DNA of 64,000 nucleotides from Streptomyces liliifuscus (GCF_016598615.1 NZ_CP066831.1:10106001-10170000), one strand, 5' to 3'; counted from the stretch's first letter, positions 17,125 to 25,570 are shown. Program-made: numbers and translations. The notes: a model not told the origin generated them from the letters alone.

Positions 17125-20100
17125 ATGGGGTCACGGGGACGCTGGGGGACACGCGCCGTCATCGCCGTGTGCGTGGCGGCTGTGGTGTGGCTGCTGGTGA
17201 CGGCGGTGCGTGATGGCTGGGGTGTCGCCGACCCGGTGGCGAGTGTCTTCGGTTCGGCGGCGGGACTGGTCGCCCTGGTGGTCTCCTTGCGGGCGGTCCC
17301 CGGCGGACCGACGGCCCCGATCAGCCGTCCGGCGCCACTCGAGGTGCCGGAGTGGTGGGTGAACAGAGACGAAGCGGCCATTGTCATCAAGGCCGTCCGC
17401 AGGCGCACTGGACGCTGGGGGAGCAGTTCACCGGTAGCGATCACAGCCGGGTTGCACGGGGCCGGCGGGTTCGGCAAGACCAGTCTGGCGAGATACGTGG
17501 CCGCCCAGCGTTCGGTCCAGCGCCGGTTCCCGGGCGGCGTTCATCTGGTCACCATGGGTCGGGAAGTGCGCGGCCGGGCGGCCATCGCCGCGAAGGTCGC
17601 GGAGGAAACCCGCCTGATCACCGGCGACACCACCGAGAGCGGTTCGGACCCCGAGCGTGCCGGAGCCCGTCTCGGCGCGCTCCTCGCCGGACGGCCCCGC
17701 ACCCTGCTCATCATCGACGACGTCTGGGAACGCGAGCAGCTCACCCCCTTCCTGCGGGGTGCCGAGCGGTCCTGTGTCCGGCTGGTGACCACGCGCAGGT
17801 CCGATGTGCTCCCGCCCGCCGCGGTGCGCATCGAAGTCGACCGCATGACGGTGGAGCAGGCCCGCCACCTGCTCACCCACCGTCTCCCCGCCTCGCCGCG
17901 GCGCGAGGTGCTGGAGGAACTGGTCAAGGCGACGGGACGATGGGCGCTGTTGCTGGGTATCGCGAACAAGTTCCTCGCCGAGCAGACAGCCACTGGAGCC
18001 GATCCCACCGACGCGGCCAGAACGCTCCTGCGGCGACTGCGCGCCGACGGGCCCGCCGTCCAGGACCCCGACGGCACCCTCGACCTCAACGACCCCGACC
18101 AGCGCAACACCGCCGTACGGGCCAGCATCCGCGCCGCTTCGACCCTCCTGCCGCACGAGCAGGCCGAGCAGCGTTTCAACGAACTCGGGGTCTTCGCCGA
18201 GGACGAGAGCGTGCCCATCGACGTGGTGGCGGCGCTGTGGAATGCCACCGGCAATCTCGACGAGACCGCCACCCGCGCCCTGTGCAAGCAGATGGCCGAT
18301 CTGTCGCTGCTCGGCATCGAGACCAGCGTGGCCCACGGAGCCGTCACCGTCCACGATGTCGTCCGCGACTACCTTCGTACGGAACTGGGTCCCGCGGGAT
18401 TGAGCACCGCGAACGCCGCTCTGCTCGACGCCGTCGCGACCTCCCTGCCCGAAGCCGAGGACGGAGCTGTGGCCTGGTGGCGGGTCACGGTCGGCTACCT
18501 GCTGGACCATCTCATCGAGCACTTCCTCGACGCTCGCCGTTCCGCACAGGCACTCACCCTCGCAGGCGATTTCCGGTGGGTCCGCGCGCGACTGCATCAG
18601 CGTGGCCCCACCGCTCCCTGGCGCGATCTCGACCGCCTGGGAGCTCCGGCTCAGCTCCTCGCACGTCAACTGGCCCAAGCCGCCCACCTACTCACCCCCA
18701 CCACCCCGCCGCACGCCCTCGACACGGTCCTGCGCAGCCGTATCACCGGCGCCCCGCACTGGCCCGCCCGCCCGCTTCCCGCCGGCACGCCCGCCCTCAT
18801 CGACCGCTGGCCTCCTCCGGACCTGCCCGACCCTGCCCTGATGCGCACCCTGACAGGCCACCGTGGTCCGGTGTACGCGGCGGCGTACAGCCCGGACGGT
18901 GCCCGCATCGCCACGACCAGTCGTGACACGACCGTACGGATCTGGAGTTCCGCCACCGGGGAGGCCCTTCACACCCTGACCGGTCACCACGGGCCGGTTC
19001 GCGCCGTGGCCTTCAGCCTCGACGGCCGTCTGCTGGCCACCGGTGGCCGCGACGCGACCGTACGGATCTGGGACGCGGCCACCGGCCAGGCAGTGCGTAC
19101 CGTGAGGGGACACGACGGGCCGGTCCTCGCCGTTGCGTTCAGCCCGGACGGCTCTCGCCTGGCCACAGGCAGCAGTGACGCGACGGTGCGCATCTGGGAT
19201 CCGGCGACCGGCAGGGCACTGCACACGGCGACCGGTCACGAGGGCCCCGTGTTCGCGGTGGCGTTCAGCCCGGACGGCTCGTTCCTGGCCGGCGGCGGTG
19301 TGGATACGACCGCACGGATCTGGAGCGTTGCGTCTCTCGGCCTCGACCGCGGGTCGGGAGATGGGCCTTCCAGTGTCCGGGCGTCACACGTGCTGAACGG
19401 TCACCGCGGGCCGGTGCGCGCGGTGGCGTTCACCTCTGACAGTTCCCGCCTGCTGACCTGCAGCAATGACCGCACACTGCGGATCTGGGGGCTCAGTGGG
19501 GAGGAGGTCGTACATGAACTGTCCGGGGTGGTGCGGGCGGCCGGCTTCAGCCCGGACGGCTCCCGTCTCGCCACCGGCAGCCATGTTGCCGTGGTGCGAA
19601 TCTGGGACACCACCACCGGCCAGGCGGTGCAAACCCTTGCCGGGCATCGCGGGGCGGTGCTCACGGTGGCTTTCGGCCCGGACGGTGCCCGCCTTGTCAC
19701 TGGTGGAAACGATCACATCGCCCTCGCTTGGGACCCGACGTCCAGCGGCACACCGGTACCCCTGACCGGCCGCACCGAGCAGTTGCAGGCTGTCGCGTCC
19801 AGCCCGGACGGCTCCTGCGTTGCCACCAGCAGCCGCGACACCGCTGTGCCGATCTGGGACCCCGTCACTGGCGAGATCTCACGCATGCTGCGCGGACACC
19901 AGGGTGCGGTGCTGGCGGTGGCGTTCAGCCCGGACGGTACCCGTCTGGTGACCAGTAGCAGCGACAAGACTATGCGGTTGTGGGACATGGCCACCGGCGA
20001 AACGGTACGCACCCTGCGGGGACGCACCGACCAGCTCCACACGGTGGCGTTCAGCCCGGACGGCGCACGACTGGCCACCGGCAGTCGCGATACGACGGTG

Positions 20101-20625
20101 CGGCTCTGGGACCCGTCCACCGGCGCGATGGTGCGCATGTTGAACGGTCACCGCGGGCCGGTGTGCGCGGTGGCCTTCAGCCCGGACGGCTCGCTTCTGG
20201 CCACTGCCAGCCACGACAGGACGGTGCGGCTCTGGGACCCGTCCACCGGCGACCTGGTTCGCATCCTGGCCGGCCACACCGACCAGCTGCACACGATGGC
20301 GTTCAGCCCGGACGGCTCGCTTCTGGCCACTGGCAGCAGCGATACGACGGCGCGGCTCTGGGACCCGTCGACCGGCGCCTTGGTGCGCATGCTGAACGCG
20401 CACCGTGGGCCGGTGCGCGCGGCGGCCTTCAGCCCCGACGGCTCCTGCCTCGCCACCGGCGGAGCGGATGAGACCGTACGGATCCACGCCCCTTCGAGCG
20501 GCGAGATCCTGACAATGATGCGCACAGACAGCGGCGTGTGGTCGTGCGCCTGGTCCGCGGACGGTCGAGCGTTGTTCGCGGGGACGACGGCGGGGTTGTT
20601 CGCCTTCGAATACGTAGCTGGCTGA
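17125..20625 (+). CDS. STAND NTPase: two membrane helices, NB-ARC domain and 14 WD40 blades
   Basis: 1166 residues. Two predicted membrane helices (about 11-28 and 37-55) anchor the N-terminus. The NB-ARC ATPase follows, with P-loop GAGGFGKTS (112-120), Walker B LLIIDDVWE and sensor-like VRLVTTRRSDVL. A winged-helix/linker helical region runs to about 570, and residues 573-1166 contain 13 clear WD40 blades of about 42 residues (pattern GH-x-GPV-x-AVAFSPDGS...LATGS-x-D-x-TVRIWD) plus a degenerate last one, enough for two seven-bladed propellers. This is the Apaf-1-like order, but with a membrane anchor in place of a CARD. Family knowledge: STAND proteins oligomerise on ligand sensing; bacterial ones serve signalling, cell death or antiphage defence. 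Transcribed alone. No effector domain is recognisable, so its output is unknown. Confidence 0.9.
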   Translation: MGSRGRWGTRAVIAVCVAAVVWLLVTAVRDGWGVADPVASVFGSAAGLVALVVSLRAVPGGPTAPISRPAPLEVPEWWVNRDEAAIVIKAVRRRTGRWGSSSPVAITAGLHGAGGFGKTSLARYVAAQRSVQRRFPGGVHLVTMGREVRGRAAIAAKVAEETRLITGDTTESGSDPERAGARLGALLAGRPRTLLIIDDVWEREQLTPFLRGAERSCVRLVTTRRSDVLPPAAVRIEVDRMTVEQARHLLTHRLPASPRREVLEELVKATGRWALLLGIANKFLAEQTATGADPTDAARTLLRRLRADGPAVQDPDGTLDLNDPDQRNTAVRASIRAASTLLPHEQAEQRFNELGVFAEDESVPIDVVAALWNATGNLDETATRALCKQMADLSLLGIETSVAHGAVTVHDVVRDYLRTELGPAGLSTANAALLDAVATSLPEAEDGAVAWWRVTVGYLLDHLIEHFLDARRSAQALTLAGDFRWVRARLHQRGPTAPWRDLDRLGAPAQLLARQLAQAAHLLTPTTPPHALDTVLRSRITGAPHWPARPLPAGTPALIDRWPPPDLPDPALMRTLTGHRGPVYAAAYSPDGARIATTSRDTTVRIWSSATGEALHTLTGHHGPVRAVAFSLDGRLLATGGRDATVRIWDAATGQAVRTVRGHDGPVLAVAFSPDGSRLATGSSDATVRIWDPATGRALHTATGHEGPVFAVAFSPDGSFLAGGGVDTTARIWSVASLGLDRGSGDGPSSVRASHVLNGHRGPVRAVAFTSDSSRLLTCSNDRTLRIWGLSGEEVVHELSGVVRAAGFSPDGSRLATGSHVAVVRIWDTTTGQAVQTLAGHRGAVLTVAFGPDGARLVTGGNDHIALAWDPTSSGTPVPLTGRTEQLQAVASSPDGSCVATSSRDTAVPIWDPVTGEISRMLRGHQGAVLAVAFSPDGTRLVTSSSDKTMRLWDMATGETVRTLRGRTDQLHTVAFSPDGARLATGSRDTTVRLWDPSTGAMVRMLNGHRGPVCAVAFSPDGSLLATASHDRTVRLWDPSTGDLVRILAGHTDQLHTMAFSPDGSLLATGSSDTTARLWDPSTGALVRMLNAHRGPVRAAAFSPDGSCLATGGADETVRIHAPSSGEILTMMRTDSGVWSCAWSADGRALFAGTTAGLFAFEYVAG
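18841..20592 (+). repeat. Tandem 126-bp WD40-coding repeats
   Basis: About fourteen units of roughly 126 bp encode the WD40 blades. Several blades are very similar at DNA level (for example those starting near 20125, 20377 and 18990), indicating repeat amplification or gene-conversion-like homogenisation within the gene. Confidence 0.85.
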
Positions 20626-20687
20626 TGTGGCGAGAGGCCGGTGACGTTCGTCTTGGCACATCACGCCGGCCCCGCGCGTGAACACCG

Positions 20688-20718
20688 ACCTGGTGCACGC
20701 AGGAGACGTGCACCAGGT
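20688..20718. terminator. Bidirectional terminator between the STAND and GH43 genes
   Basis: Perfect 11-bp stem ACCTGGTGCAC / GTGCACCAGGT (20688-20698, 20708-20718), 9-nt loop, between convergent genes. Confidence 0.85.
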
Positions 20719-20750
20719 TCAGCCGCTACCCGGACGACGTTGCGCGCAGG

Positions 20751-22178
20751 TCAGAAGGGCGTCACCGCCACGAACGAGCTGTCCTGGCGGAACAGGTCCG
20801 TGCCGTCCGACGGGTCGACGCGGAGTTGGTAGTTGTAGTGGCGCAGGTAGTAGCCGGGGTAGTTGTACGACTCCAGGCGTACGGAGCTGCCGGTGCGGGC
20901 GATGAAGGTGGCGTCCCTGGCGAACGTCGACGAGCCGTCGTTCGCGTCGAAGCGGCCCCGGAAGTCCCAGTGCCGCAGGTAGTTGCCGGCCGCGTTGCGG
21001 AACGAGTAGGCGTTCGCGTCGGCGAGGCCCGCCACGATTGTGAACGTGGACGCCTGCTTCTCCGCGGTCGTGCTGGAACTGGTCAGCACGGGCAGGTTGA
21101 GCAGGGCGGACTGCTCCTGCCAGTAGCGGGTGGTGAAGTTGCCCGACTGGAGGTAGCGGGTGACGCCCGTCGGGAGGGTGACGCCGCCGGACACCGTCTC
21201 CTTGAGCACCGTGAAGTGGCGTGCCGTCCCCGAGATGCCCGGCAGTTTCTTCGGCGCGCTCCAGGTGGCGAAGGTGTCGTAGCTGTCGCTGTAGTAGTAG
21301 CTGCCGTCGCCGTATCCGTCGAAGAAGATCCGCCACGCGCCGTTGTCGAGCTGTATCAGCGCGGCGCCCTCCCGAGTGCCGCCCCAGCCCGCCCAGTTCC
21401 CCGTCCTGCTGATCGTGTACGGGCCCGCGAGCGCCGAACTGGTGGCGTACTCGATGTACTTGGACGTCTCGTTCTTCGTGAAGGCGTGATACGTCGAGCC
21501 GATCTTCACGACGAACGTGTCGATGTGGTTGGCGCCGATGCCGGACAGTGCCACCGGTGAACTCCAGGCAGTCAGCGCGGAGTTGGTGGCCCTGAGCAGA
21601 TACGGGGTGAAGATCCACTCGTTGCTGGTCACCGAGCAGGACACGAGGATGTTCACGCTGCCGTCGCTGTCGACGAACCACTCCGGCGCCCAGGCGCGCG
21701 ACAGGTTCGCGATCGGCACGGTGTAGTCGTACAGGAAGGTCCAGTTGCTGCGGTCCGAGCTGCGGGCGAAGCCGATGGTGGTGCTGGTGTCCTGCCAGGT
21801 GTGCGTGGTGTAGGTGATGTAGTAGTAGCCGTCGGTGTGCTTGAAGACGCTGGCGTCGCGGATGCGGTTGGCGGGCGGCGTGTACGCGGACGCCTTGACG
21901 AGCCGGAAGTCCGTTGCGTCGTCGGACTGGTAGACGTTCACCGTGCCGTCGTTGCTGTTGAGGAACGGGACGATGGTGTAGCGGGTGGCCGATCCGCGGG
22001 GCGGCGCGGCCGCGGAGGCCGTGCCGAGCAGGCCGGGCAGCCCGCCCACGACGAGCGCCGAGACCGGCAGGGCGGCCATCGCCCGCAGCAGGCTTCGACG
22101 CGAGGGTGCGAAGGGGCGGGAGGCGCCCGTCGCGTCCGGGGCGGTGGCGGGTCTGTAGGAGTTGTCTGGCGTGATCAT
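20751..22178 (-). CDS. Secreted GH43-type glycosidase with C-terminal AbfB (CBM42-like) domain
   Basis: 475 residues; ATG at 22176-22178 with GAGGAG eight bases upstream. A Tat signal (PSRRSLLRAMAALPVSALVV, likely cleavage after TASA) exports it. Residues about 65-380 look like a five-bladed GH43-type propeller: NRIRDASVF (candidate base Asp), NHIDTFVVKI (candidate pKa-modulating Asp) and REGAALIQL (candidate acid Glu). Residues about 385-475 are an AbfB beta-trefoil with the repeating SFRNAAGNYLRHWDF and RLESYNYPGYYLRHYN motifs, which binds arabinose side chains. A role in arabinan or arabinoxylan trimming is inferred. It follows the PL9 pectate lyase gene on the same strand, so the pair targets pectin side chains and backbone. 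Confidence 0.85.
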   Translation of the reverse strand: MITPDNSYRPATAPDATGASRPFAPSRRSLLRAMAALPVSALVVGGLPGLLGTASAAAPPRGSATRYTIVPFLNSNDGTVNVYQSDDATDFRLVKASAYTPPANRIRDASVFKHTDGYYYITYTTHTWQDTSTTIGFARSSDRSNWTFLYDYTVPIANLSRAWAPEWFVDSDGSVNILVSCSVTSNEWIFTPYLLRATNSALTAWSSPVALSGIGANHIDTFVVKIGSTYHAFTKNETSKYIEYATSSALAGPYTISRTGNWAGWGGTREGAALIQLDNGAWRIFFDGYGDGSYYYSDSYDTFATWSAPKKLPGISGTARHFTVLKETVSGGVTLPTGVTRYLQSGNFTTRYWQEQSALLNLPVLTSSSTTAEKQASTFTIVAGLADANAYSFRNAAGNYLRHWDFRGRFDANDGSSTFARDATFIARTGSSVRLESYNYPGYYLRHYNYQLRVDPSDGTDLFRQDSSFVAVTPF

Positions 22179-22204
22179 GTGCGGCTCTCCTCGTTCGGAC
22201 TGCG

Positions 22205-22253
22205 CTGGTGCTGCTGGTGCTGCTGGTGCTGCTGGTGCTGCTGGTGGTGCTGG
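22205..22253. repeat. 9-bp tandem repeat between GH43 and PL9 genes
   Basis: Four full and one partial copies of CTGGTGCTG in the 129-nt gap, just upstream of the GH43 ribosome site on the minus strand. Not in a gene in my annotation. Copy-number change would alter leader length. Confidence 0.9.
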
Positions 22254-22307
22254 ATGTGCCAGTCCCGTGGGTCCCGGGGTCGTCCGTCCCGGGGCCCACG
22301 GGGTGGT

Positions 22308-23507
22308 TCAGAAGCGGGCTCCGACGGCCGTGCCGTTCTTCGGGACGAGCAGGTCCCGGGCGGGCGGCAGGGAGCCGTCCGACGAACGTGGTCCTGTGAT
22401 GGCGCCCGTGTTCGTGCTCACGACCGACGACTCACCCCAAGTGCCGCCCAGATCCCAGGAGTTGTCCGTGGACGTGGTGCCGGAGCCGAGTGCCGCGGGC
22501 CGGGCGTCCGCGACGGACAGGTTGGCGGTGAGGACCGCCCTTCCGCCCGAGCCGTCGGCGTCGAAGCCCGTGCCCGTGTTGCGGAACGTGGTGGTGCGGC
22601 TGAGGGCGAGCGCGCCCGGATTGCCGTTGTCGGTGACTCCGTGCGCCGCGTTCCGGTACGCGAGCGAGTTGCGCAGGGTGTGGGCCACCGCCGGTGCCGG
22701 GCTCCCGCCGCCCAGCTTGAAGCCGTTGCCGTCGCCCGCGAAGTCCGGGAAGCTCCAGCGGTTGAAGCCGTTGCCGTACGCGATCGTGTTCTCGACGAGG
22801 ATCGGCGAGGTGAACTTCCAGGCGTCGTAACCGTCGTCGACGTTGTTCCACAGCCTCGCGCCCCGTACGACGTTGCCGCTCCCGCTGCCCTCCTTGACGG
22901 CCAGCCCGTCCGCGCTCTCGCCGTTCTTGCGCGGGTCGCGGTTGCCGTAACTGTCCAGGTTCAGGATCTGGTTGTTCGCGGAGGCGCCCTGGAGCTGGAA
23001 GCCGGACTCGTAGTTGTCGTGGGTCGTGAGGCGCGAGAACACGTTGTTGCTGCAGCTGTCGCAGTAGTAGCCGTACGGCCCGTTGACGATCTCCAGCCCT
23101 GAGACCTTCCAGTAGGAGGCCTCCTGGTGGACGGCCCCGCGCTCGGCGCGCGGGATGCTGCCGCCGACCGGTGTGTGGCTGGCCGGCAGCTGCTCGCCGT
23201 CGATGACGACACGCTCGCCCTGGTAGGAACCGAGGGAGATCGGCTGCGACGCCGTGCCCGAGGTGGTGATCGTGATGTTGTCGGTCAGGGCGTAAGTACC
23301 GCCCCGTACGAGGATGGTGTCGCCCGGTGTCGCCCTGTCGACGGCCTTCTGGACGGTCCGCAGCGGTTGGTCGAGGGTGCCGGCGGCGGAGTCGTTCCCG
23401 TTGACGGCCACGACGATGGTCGACGCCGCGGCTGCCGGGGTCGGTAGCACCGTCGTCGCCAACACGGCACTCAGCACTGTCCCTGTGAGCATGCCCGCGA
23501 TGCGCAC
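22308..23507 (-). CDS. Secreted pectate lyase, polysaccharide lyase family 9
   Basis: 399 residues from the GTG at 23505-23507, which has AAGGAGG directly upstream; the longer in-frame ATG has none. Sec signal (GMLTGTVLSAVLATTVLPTP, cleavage after AAA near residue 28). A right-handed beta-helix follows. The PL9 active-site residues known from Dickeya Pel9A (Ca ligands Asp209, 233, 234, 237 and base Lys273) have counterparts at Asp200, 224, 225, 228 and Lys264, a constant offset of nine, in the motifs ESADGLAVKEG, NNVDDGYDAWKF and GDGNGFKLGG. It should cleave polygalacturonate by Ca-dependent beta-elimination outside the cell. An 8-bp palindrome lies upstream, and the GH43-AbfB gene follows downstream. 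Confidence 0.92.
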   Translation of the reverse strand: MRIAGMLTGTVLSAVLATTVLPTPAAAASTIVVAVNGNDSAAGTLDQPLRTVQKAVDRATPGDTILVRGGTYALTDNITITTSGTASQPISLGSYQGERVVIDGEQLPASHTPVGGSIPRAERGAVHQEASYWKVSGLEIVNGPYGYYCDSCSNNVFSRLTTHDNYESGFQLQGASANNQILNLDSYGNRDPRKNGESADGLAVKEGSGSGNVVRGARLWNNVDDGYDAWKFTSPILVENTIAYGNGFNRWSFPDFAGDGNGFKLGGGSPAPAVAHTLRNSLAYRNAAHGVTDNGNPGALALSRTTTFRNTGTGFDADGSGGRAVLTANLSVADARPAALGSGTTSTDNSWDLGGTWGESSVVSTNTGAITGPRSSDGSLPPARDLLVPKNGTAVGARF

Positions 23508-23608
23508 GAGGCCTCCTTGTCTGCCGATCCGAAGCTTGTCGCGGGTCAGTGGTCGCACACACCGGGTTGGTTGCCGAGGTGTGCGCACCCACCACAAGTG
23601 GATCGATA

Positions 23609-23627
23609 TACCGAACGCAGTTCGGTA
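23609..23627. promoter_or_regulatory. Operator palindrome upstream of the pectate lyase gene
   Basis: TACCGAAC-GCA-GTTCGGTA, perfect 8-bp arms, centred about 110 nt upstream of the lyase start codon in an AT-richer promoter region. The size suggests a LacI, GntR or TetR dimer site. It is also about 150 nt before the divergent Csp-like gene. Confidence 0.6.
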
Positions 23628-23704
23628 AACCGGTCAGAACGTAGAGTGCGGCCGTGAGCACGTCAATAACTTCGACATGCTCAGCCACTTCTGGCCCCGC
23701 CGTG

Positions 23705-23755
23705 CCGTGTCTGCACCGTGTCTGCGCCATGCCTGCGCCGTGTCTGTGCCGTGCG
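23705..23755 (+). repeat. 11-bp direct repeats upstream of the copper-storage-type gene
   Basis: Four and a half consecutive 11-bp units (CCGTGTCTGCA/G, with the third CCATGCCTGCG) end 21 nt before the ATG of the Cys-rich protein. One unit is one DNA helical turn, so bound proteins would stack on one face. Confidence 0.85.
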
Positions 23756-23776
23756 AAGGCGGGGTTTGGCGTGGCG

Positions 23777-24169
23777 ATGCCCGGCTACCCGAACCGCGTG
23801 TCACTAACAGAGCAGCAGGAACTCGTTCGTTTCCTCGAGGACCGGTTTGCCTGTGCGCAGGCCTGTACCGAGTGCGCACGGGTCTGTGCCCTGCGCGCGA
23901 GCCTCGCCGAACTCGACGGCCCCGACGACCAACAGGAGTTGCGGCGCAAGGGCATCCTGTGCGTGGAGGTCTGCGACGTGACCTGCCGCGCACTGGCCGA
24001 GCAGGTCACCCAGGCCGAGGCCGGGATGCGCGCCCAGGTGGAGTGGTGCCGTGCCGTCTGCCTGGAGACCGCCGAGGTCTTCGACCGGAGCCCCGGCGCC
24101 GAGAAGGGCGCCGAGGCCTGCCGCGGCTGCGCGAGTGCCTGCACGGAGTTCCTCGCCCTGCTGAGGTGA
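23777..24169 (+). CDS. Four-helix-bundle copper-storage-type protein (Csp/DUF326-like)
   Basis: 130 residues from the ATG at 23777 (a GTG at 23771 is an alternative). Twelve cysteines line predicted helices in spaced pairs and triplets: FACAQACTECARVCALRA, LCVEVCDVTCRAL, EWCRAVCLETAEVF, ACRGCASACTEFLALL. That pattern is the four-helix copper-storage (Csp) family, in which buried cysteines bind many Cu(I) ions. No signal or Tat motif, so cytosolic (Csp3-like); a cytosolic Csp contributes to copper tolerance in S. lividans. It stands alone; no CopZ, CsoR or copper ATPase gene is in the window. Eleven-bp direct repeats lie just upstream. Confidence 0.85.
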   Translation: MPGYPNRVSLTEQQELVRFLEDRFACAQACTECARVCALRASLAELDGPDDQQELRRKGILCVEVCDVTCRALAEQVTQAEAGMRAQVEWCRAVCLETAEVFDRSPGAEKGAEACRGCASACTEFLALLR

Positions 24170-24283
24170 GGTTCCGTGGAACGCCACGCCCGAGGTGCCG
24201 CGTCTCGAAGAGCCCCGTTCGAAGAGTCACGTCCCGGGATGCCGAGTACCGAGGAGGTGTTCAGCCAGGCGTTCGCCGTGGCC

Positions 24284-25009
24284 TCACTCTCCGAGCGCCC
24301 TCCCGACCCGTACATTCCAGCGCCCGGCCCGCCCGCTGAACTCCGTCGCGACCAACGGCGGCACGTCGACGCGCCAGAACGCCGACTCCGGGGCCCCAAG
24401 TGCCAGCACCACCCCGGCCCGTACGATCTCCGGCTCGACGACGGCGATGACCCGGACGGAGCCGGGTCCTGGCCCCGCCCCCGGTCCCGACCCCGGCCCC
24501 GCCCCCGGCCCCGCCCCCGGTCTCGGCCCTGGTCCTGCACCCGAAGCCGAGCCTGAGCCGGACCCGGAGGAGCTGGATCCTGAGGCCCCGGATCCTGAAA
24601 CCTCGGCGCTCGGATCCGTCACCGTCTCCAGCCACTTCGCCACGCGCTCGCACAGTCCGCTCACCGACTCGCCGCCGTGCGGGGCGGACGACGGGTCTGC
24701 CAGCCAGCGCCCCACGGCCTCCGGTTCGGCGGCGCTCACCTCGGCGAGGGTCGCCCCGCGCCAGCGGCCCACGTCCAGGCCGGCCAGGTCGGGGTCGGTG
24801 ACGGCGAGGGTGCCGAGCCCGAGGGCCTCCGCCGTCTCCCGGCAGCGAACGGTGGGCGAGAGAAGGACCTGGTCGGCGGCCGGCAGCGAGCCCGCGGCGG
24901 CCTCGGCGAGCCGCAGCCCGGCCGGGTCGAGGGGACATCCGTCGTCGAAACGTGCCTCCCGCAACGCCGCGCTCATCGCTGGTGAGATCAACATCACTCG
25001 GCTGGTCAT
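24284..25009 (-). CDS. Histidine-phosphatase-fold protein lacking both catalytic histidines
   Basis: 241 residues; ATG at 25009 behind GAGGA. The fold signature is clear: SPTVRCRETAEALGL (the SxxxRxxxTA helix), LAGLDVGRWRG and APHGGESVSGLCERVAKWL, as in CobC/PhoE-type phosphatases. However, the first strand reads RVMLISPAMSA where the catalytic RHG should be, and the last reads VRVIAVVEPEIVRAG where V-x-HGG should be. So the phosphohistidine and second histidine are both absent and the protein is probably not a phosphatase. A 45-residue Gly/Ser/Pro/Ala repeat is inserted around residues 137-182. Divergent from a cobalamin riboswitch and cobalt transporter, so a link to cobalt/B12 metabolism is inferred. 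Confidence 0.8.
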   Translation of the reverse strand: MTSRVMLISPAMSAALREARFDDGCPLDPAGLRLAEAAAGSLPAADQVLLSPTVRCRETAEALGLGTLAVTDPDLAGLDVGRWRGATLAEVSAAEPEAVGRWLADPSSAPHGGESVSGLCERVAKWLETVTDPSAEVSGSGASGSSSSGSGSGSASGAGPGPRPGAGPGAGPGSGPGAGPGPGSVRVIAVVEPEIVRAGVVLALGAPESAFWRVDVPPLVATEFSGRAGRWNVRVGRALGE

Positions 25010-25152
25010 CGGCCCGTCCTCGCGTTCACCACGTGCTCAACACCCCTGTCCGTACCGGGAATTGGGGGCGTGACCAGGGCCCCGGCGCGCCCCCGGCATT
25101 CCGTGCGCCCTTGGCCGCGCCTCCGCTTCGCGGTACCTTCTCGTCGATATTG

Positions 25153-25269
25153 ACGACGGTACGACGGAAGCCGGTGAGAATCCGGCACGGTCGCGCCACT
25201 GTAAGCCCCGTACAACCGCCTTCCACCAGGGGAGGCGGAGGTCGAGCAAGTCAGACCCGTGGCCGTCGT
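25153..25269 (+). promoter_or_regulatory. Cobalamin (B12) riboswitch
   Basis: The conserved adenosylcobalamin core is readable: GGAAGCCGGTGAGAATCCGG, then GCGCCACTGTAAGCCCC and a terminal AAGTCAGACC (B12-box region), closed by a P1 stem ACGACGG (25153-25159) with CCGTCGT (25263-25269). It ends about 35 nt before the cbtB ribosome site. B12 binding should shut off cbtBA expression when cobalamin is plentiful. Confidence 0.95.
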
Positions 25270-25317
25270 CCTGTGCACCACCGAGATGGGACGCGAGTTC
25301 CCCCAGGAGGTCCTGCC

Positions 25318-25542
25318 ATGGCGCAGTCCGCCGTCGCCCAGCCGACCGCAACCACCCCCGACATACCCGCAAAGCTGCCGATCGGCGCGATCGCTCCCTG
25401 GGCGGTCTTCCTCGGCATCCTGATGCTCGTGCTGCTCTACTTCGTCGGCGCCGAACAGGGCGCCACCTCCCTGGTCTCGGGCGAAGGCGTGCACGAGTGG
25501 GTGCACGACGCCCGCCACCTGCTCGGCTTCCCCTGCCACTGA
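25318..25542 (+). CDS. cbtB: CbtB, cobalt transporter small subunit
   Basis: 74 residues; AGGAGG at 25305-25310, seven bases before the ATG. One membrane helix (WAVFLGILMLVLLYFVGAEQ) and a C-terminal His motif HEWVHDARHLLGFPCH that likely binds cobalt at the outer face. CbtB is always paired with CbtA and is typically B12-riboswitch controlled, as here. Together they import Co(II) for corrinoid synthesis. Confidence 0.93.
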   Translation: MAQSAVAQPTATTPDIPAKLPIGAIAPWAVFLGILMLVLLYFVGAEQGATSLVSGEGVHEWVHDARHLLGFPCH

Positions 25543-25570
25543 CGGCGACACAGAACCGACAGGACAACCA

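Noticed and set aside
23705..23755. CRISPR array reading of the 11-bp repeats and the 14-bp array at 63538
   Set aside because: Units are contiguous with no unique spacers, and no cas genes are present.
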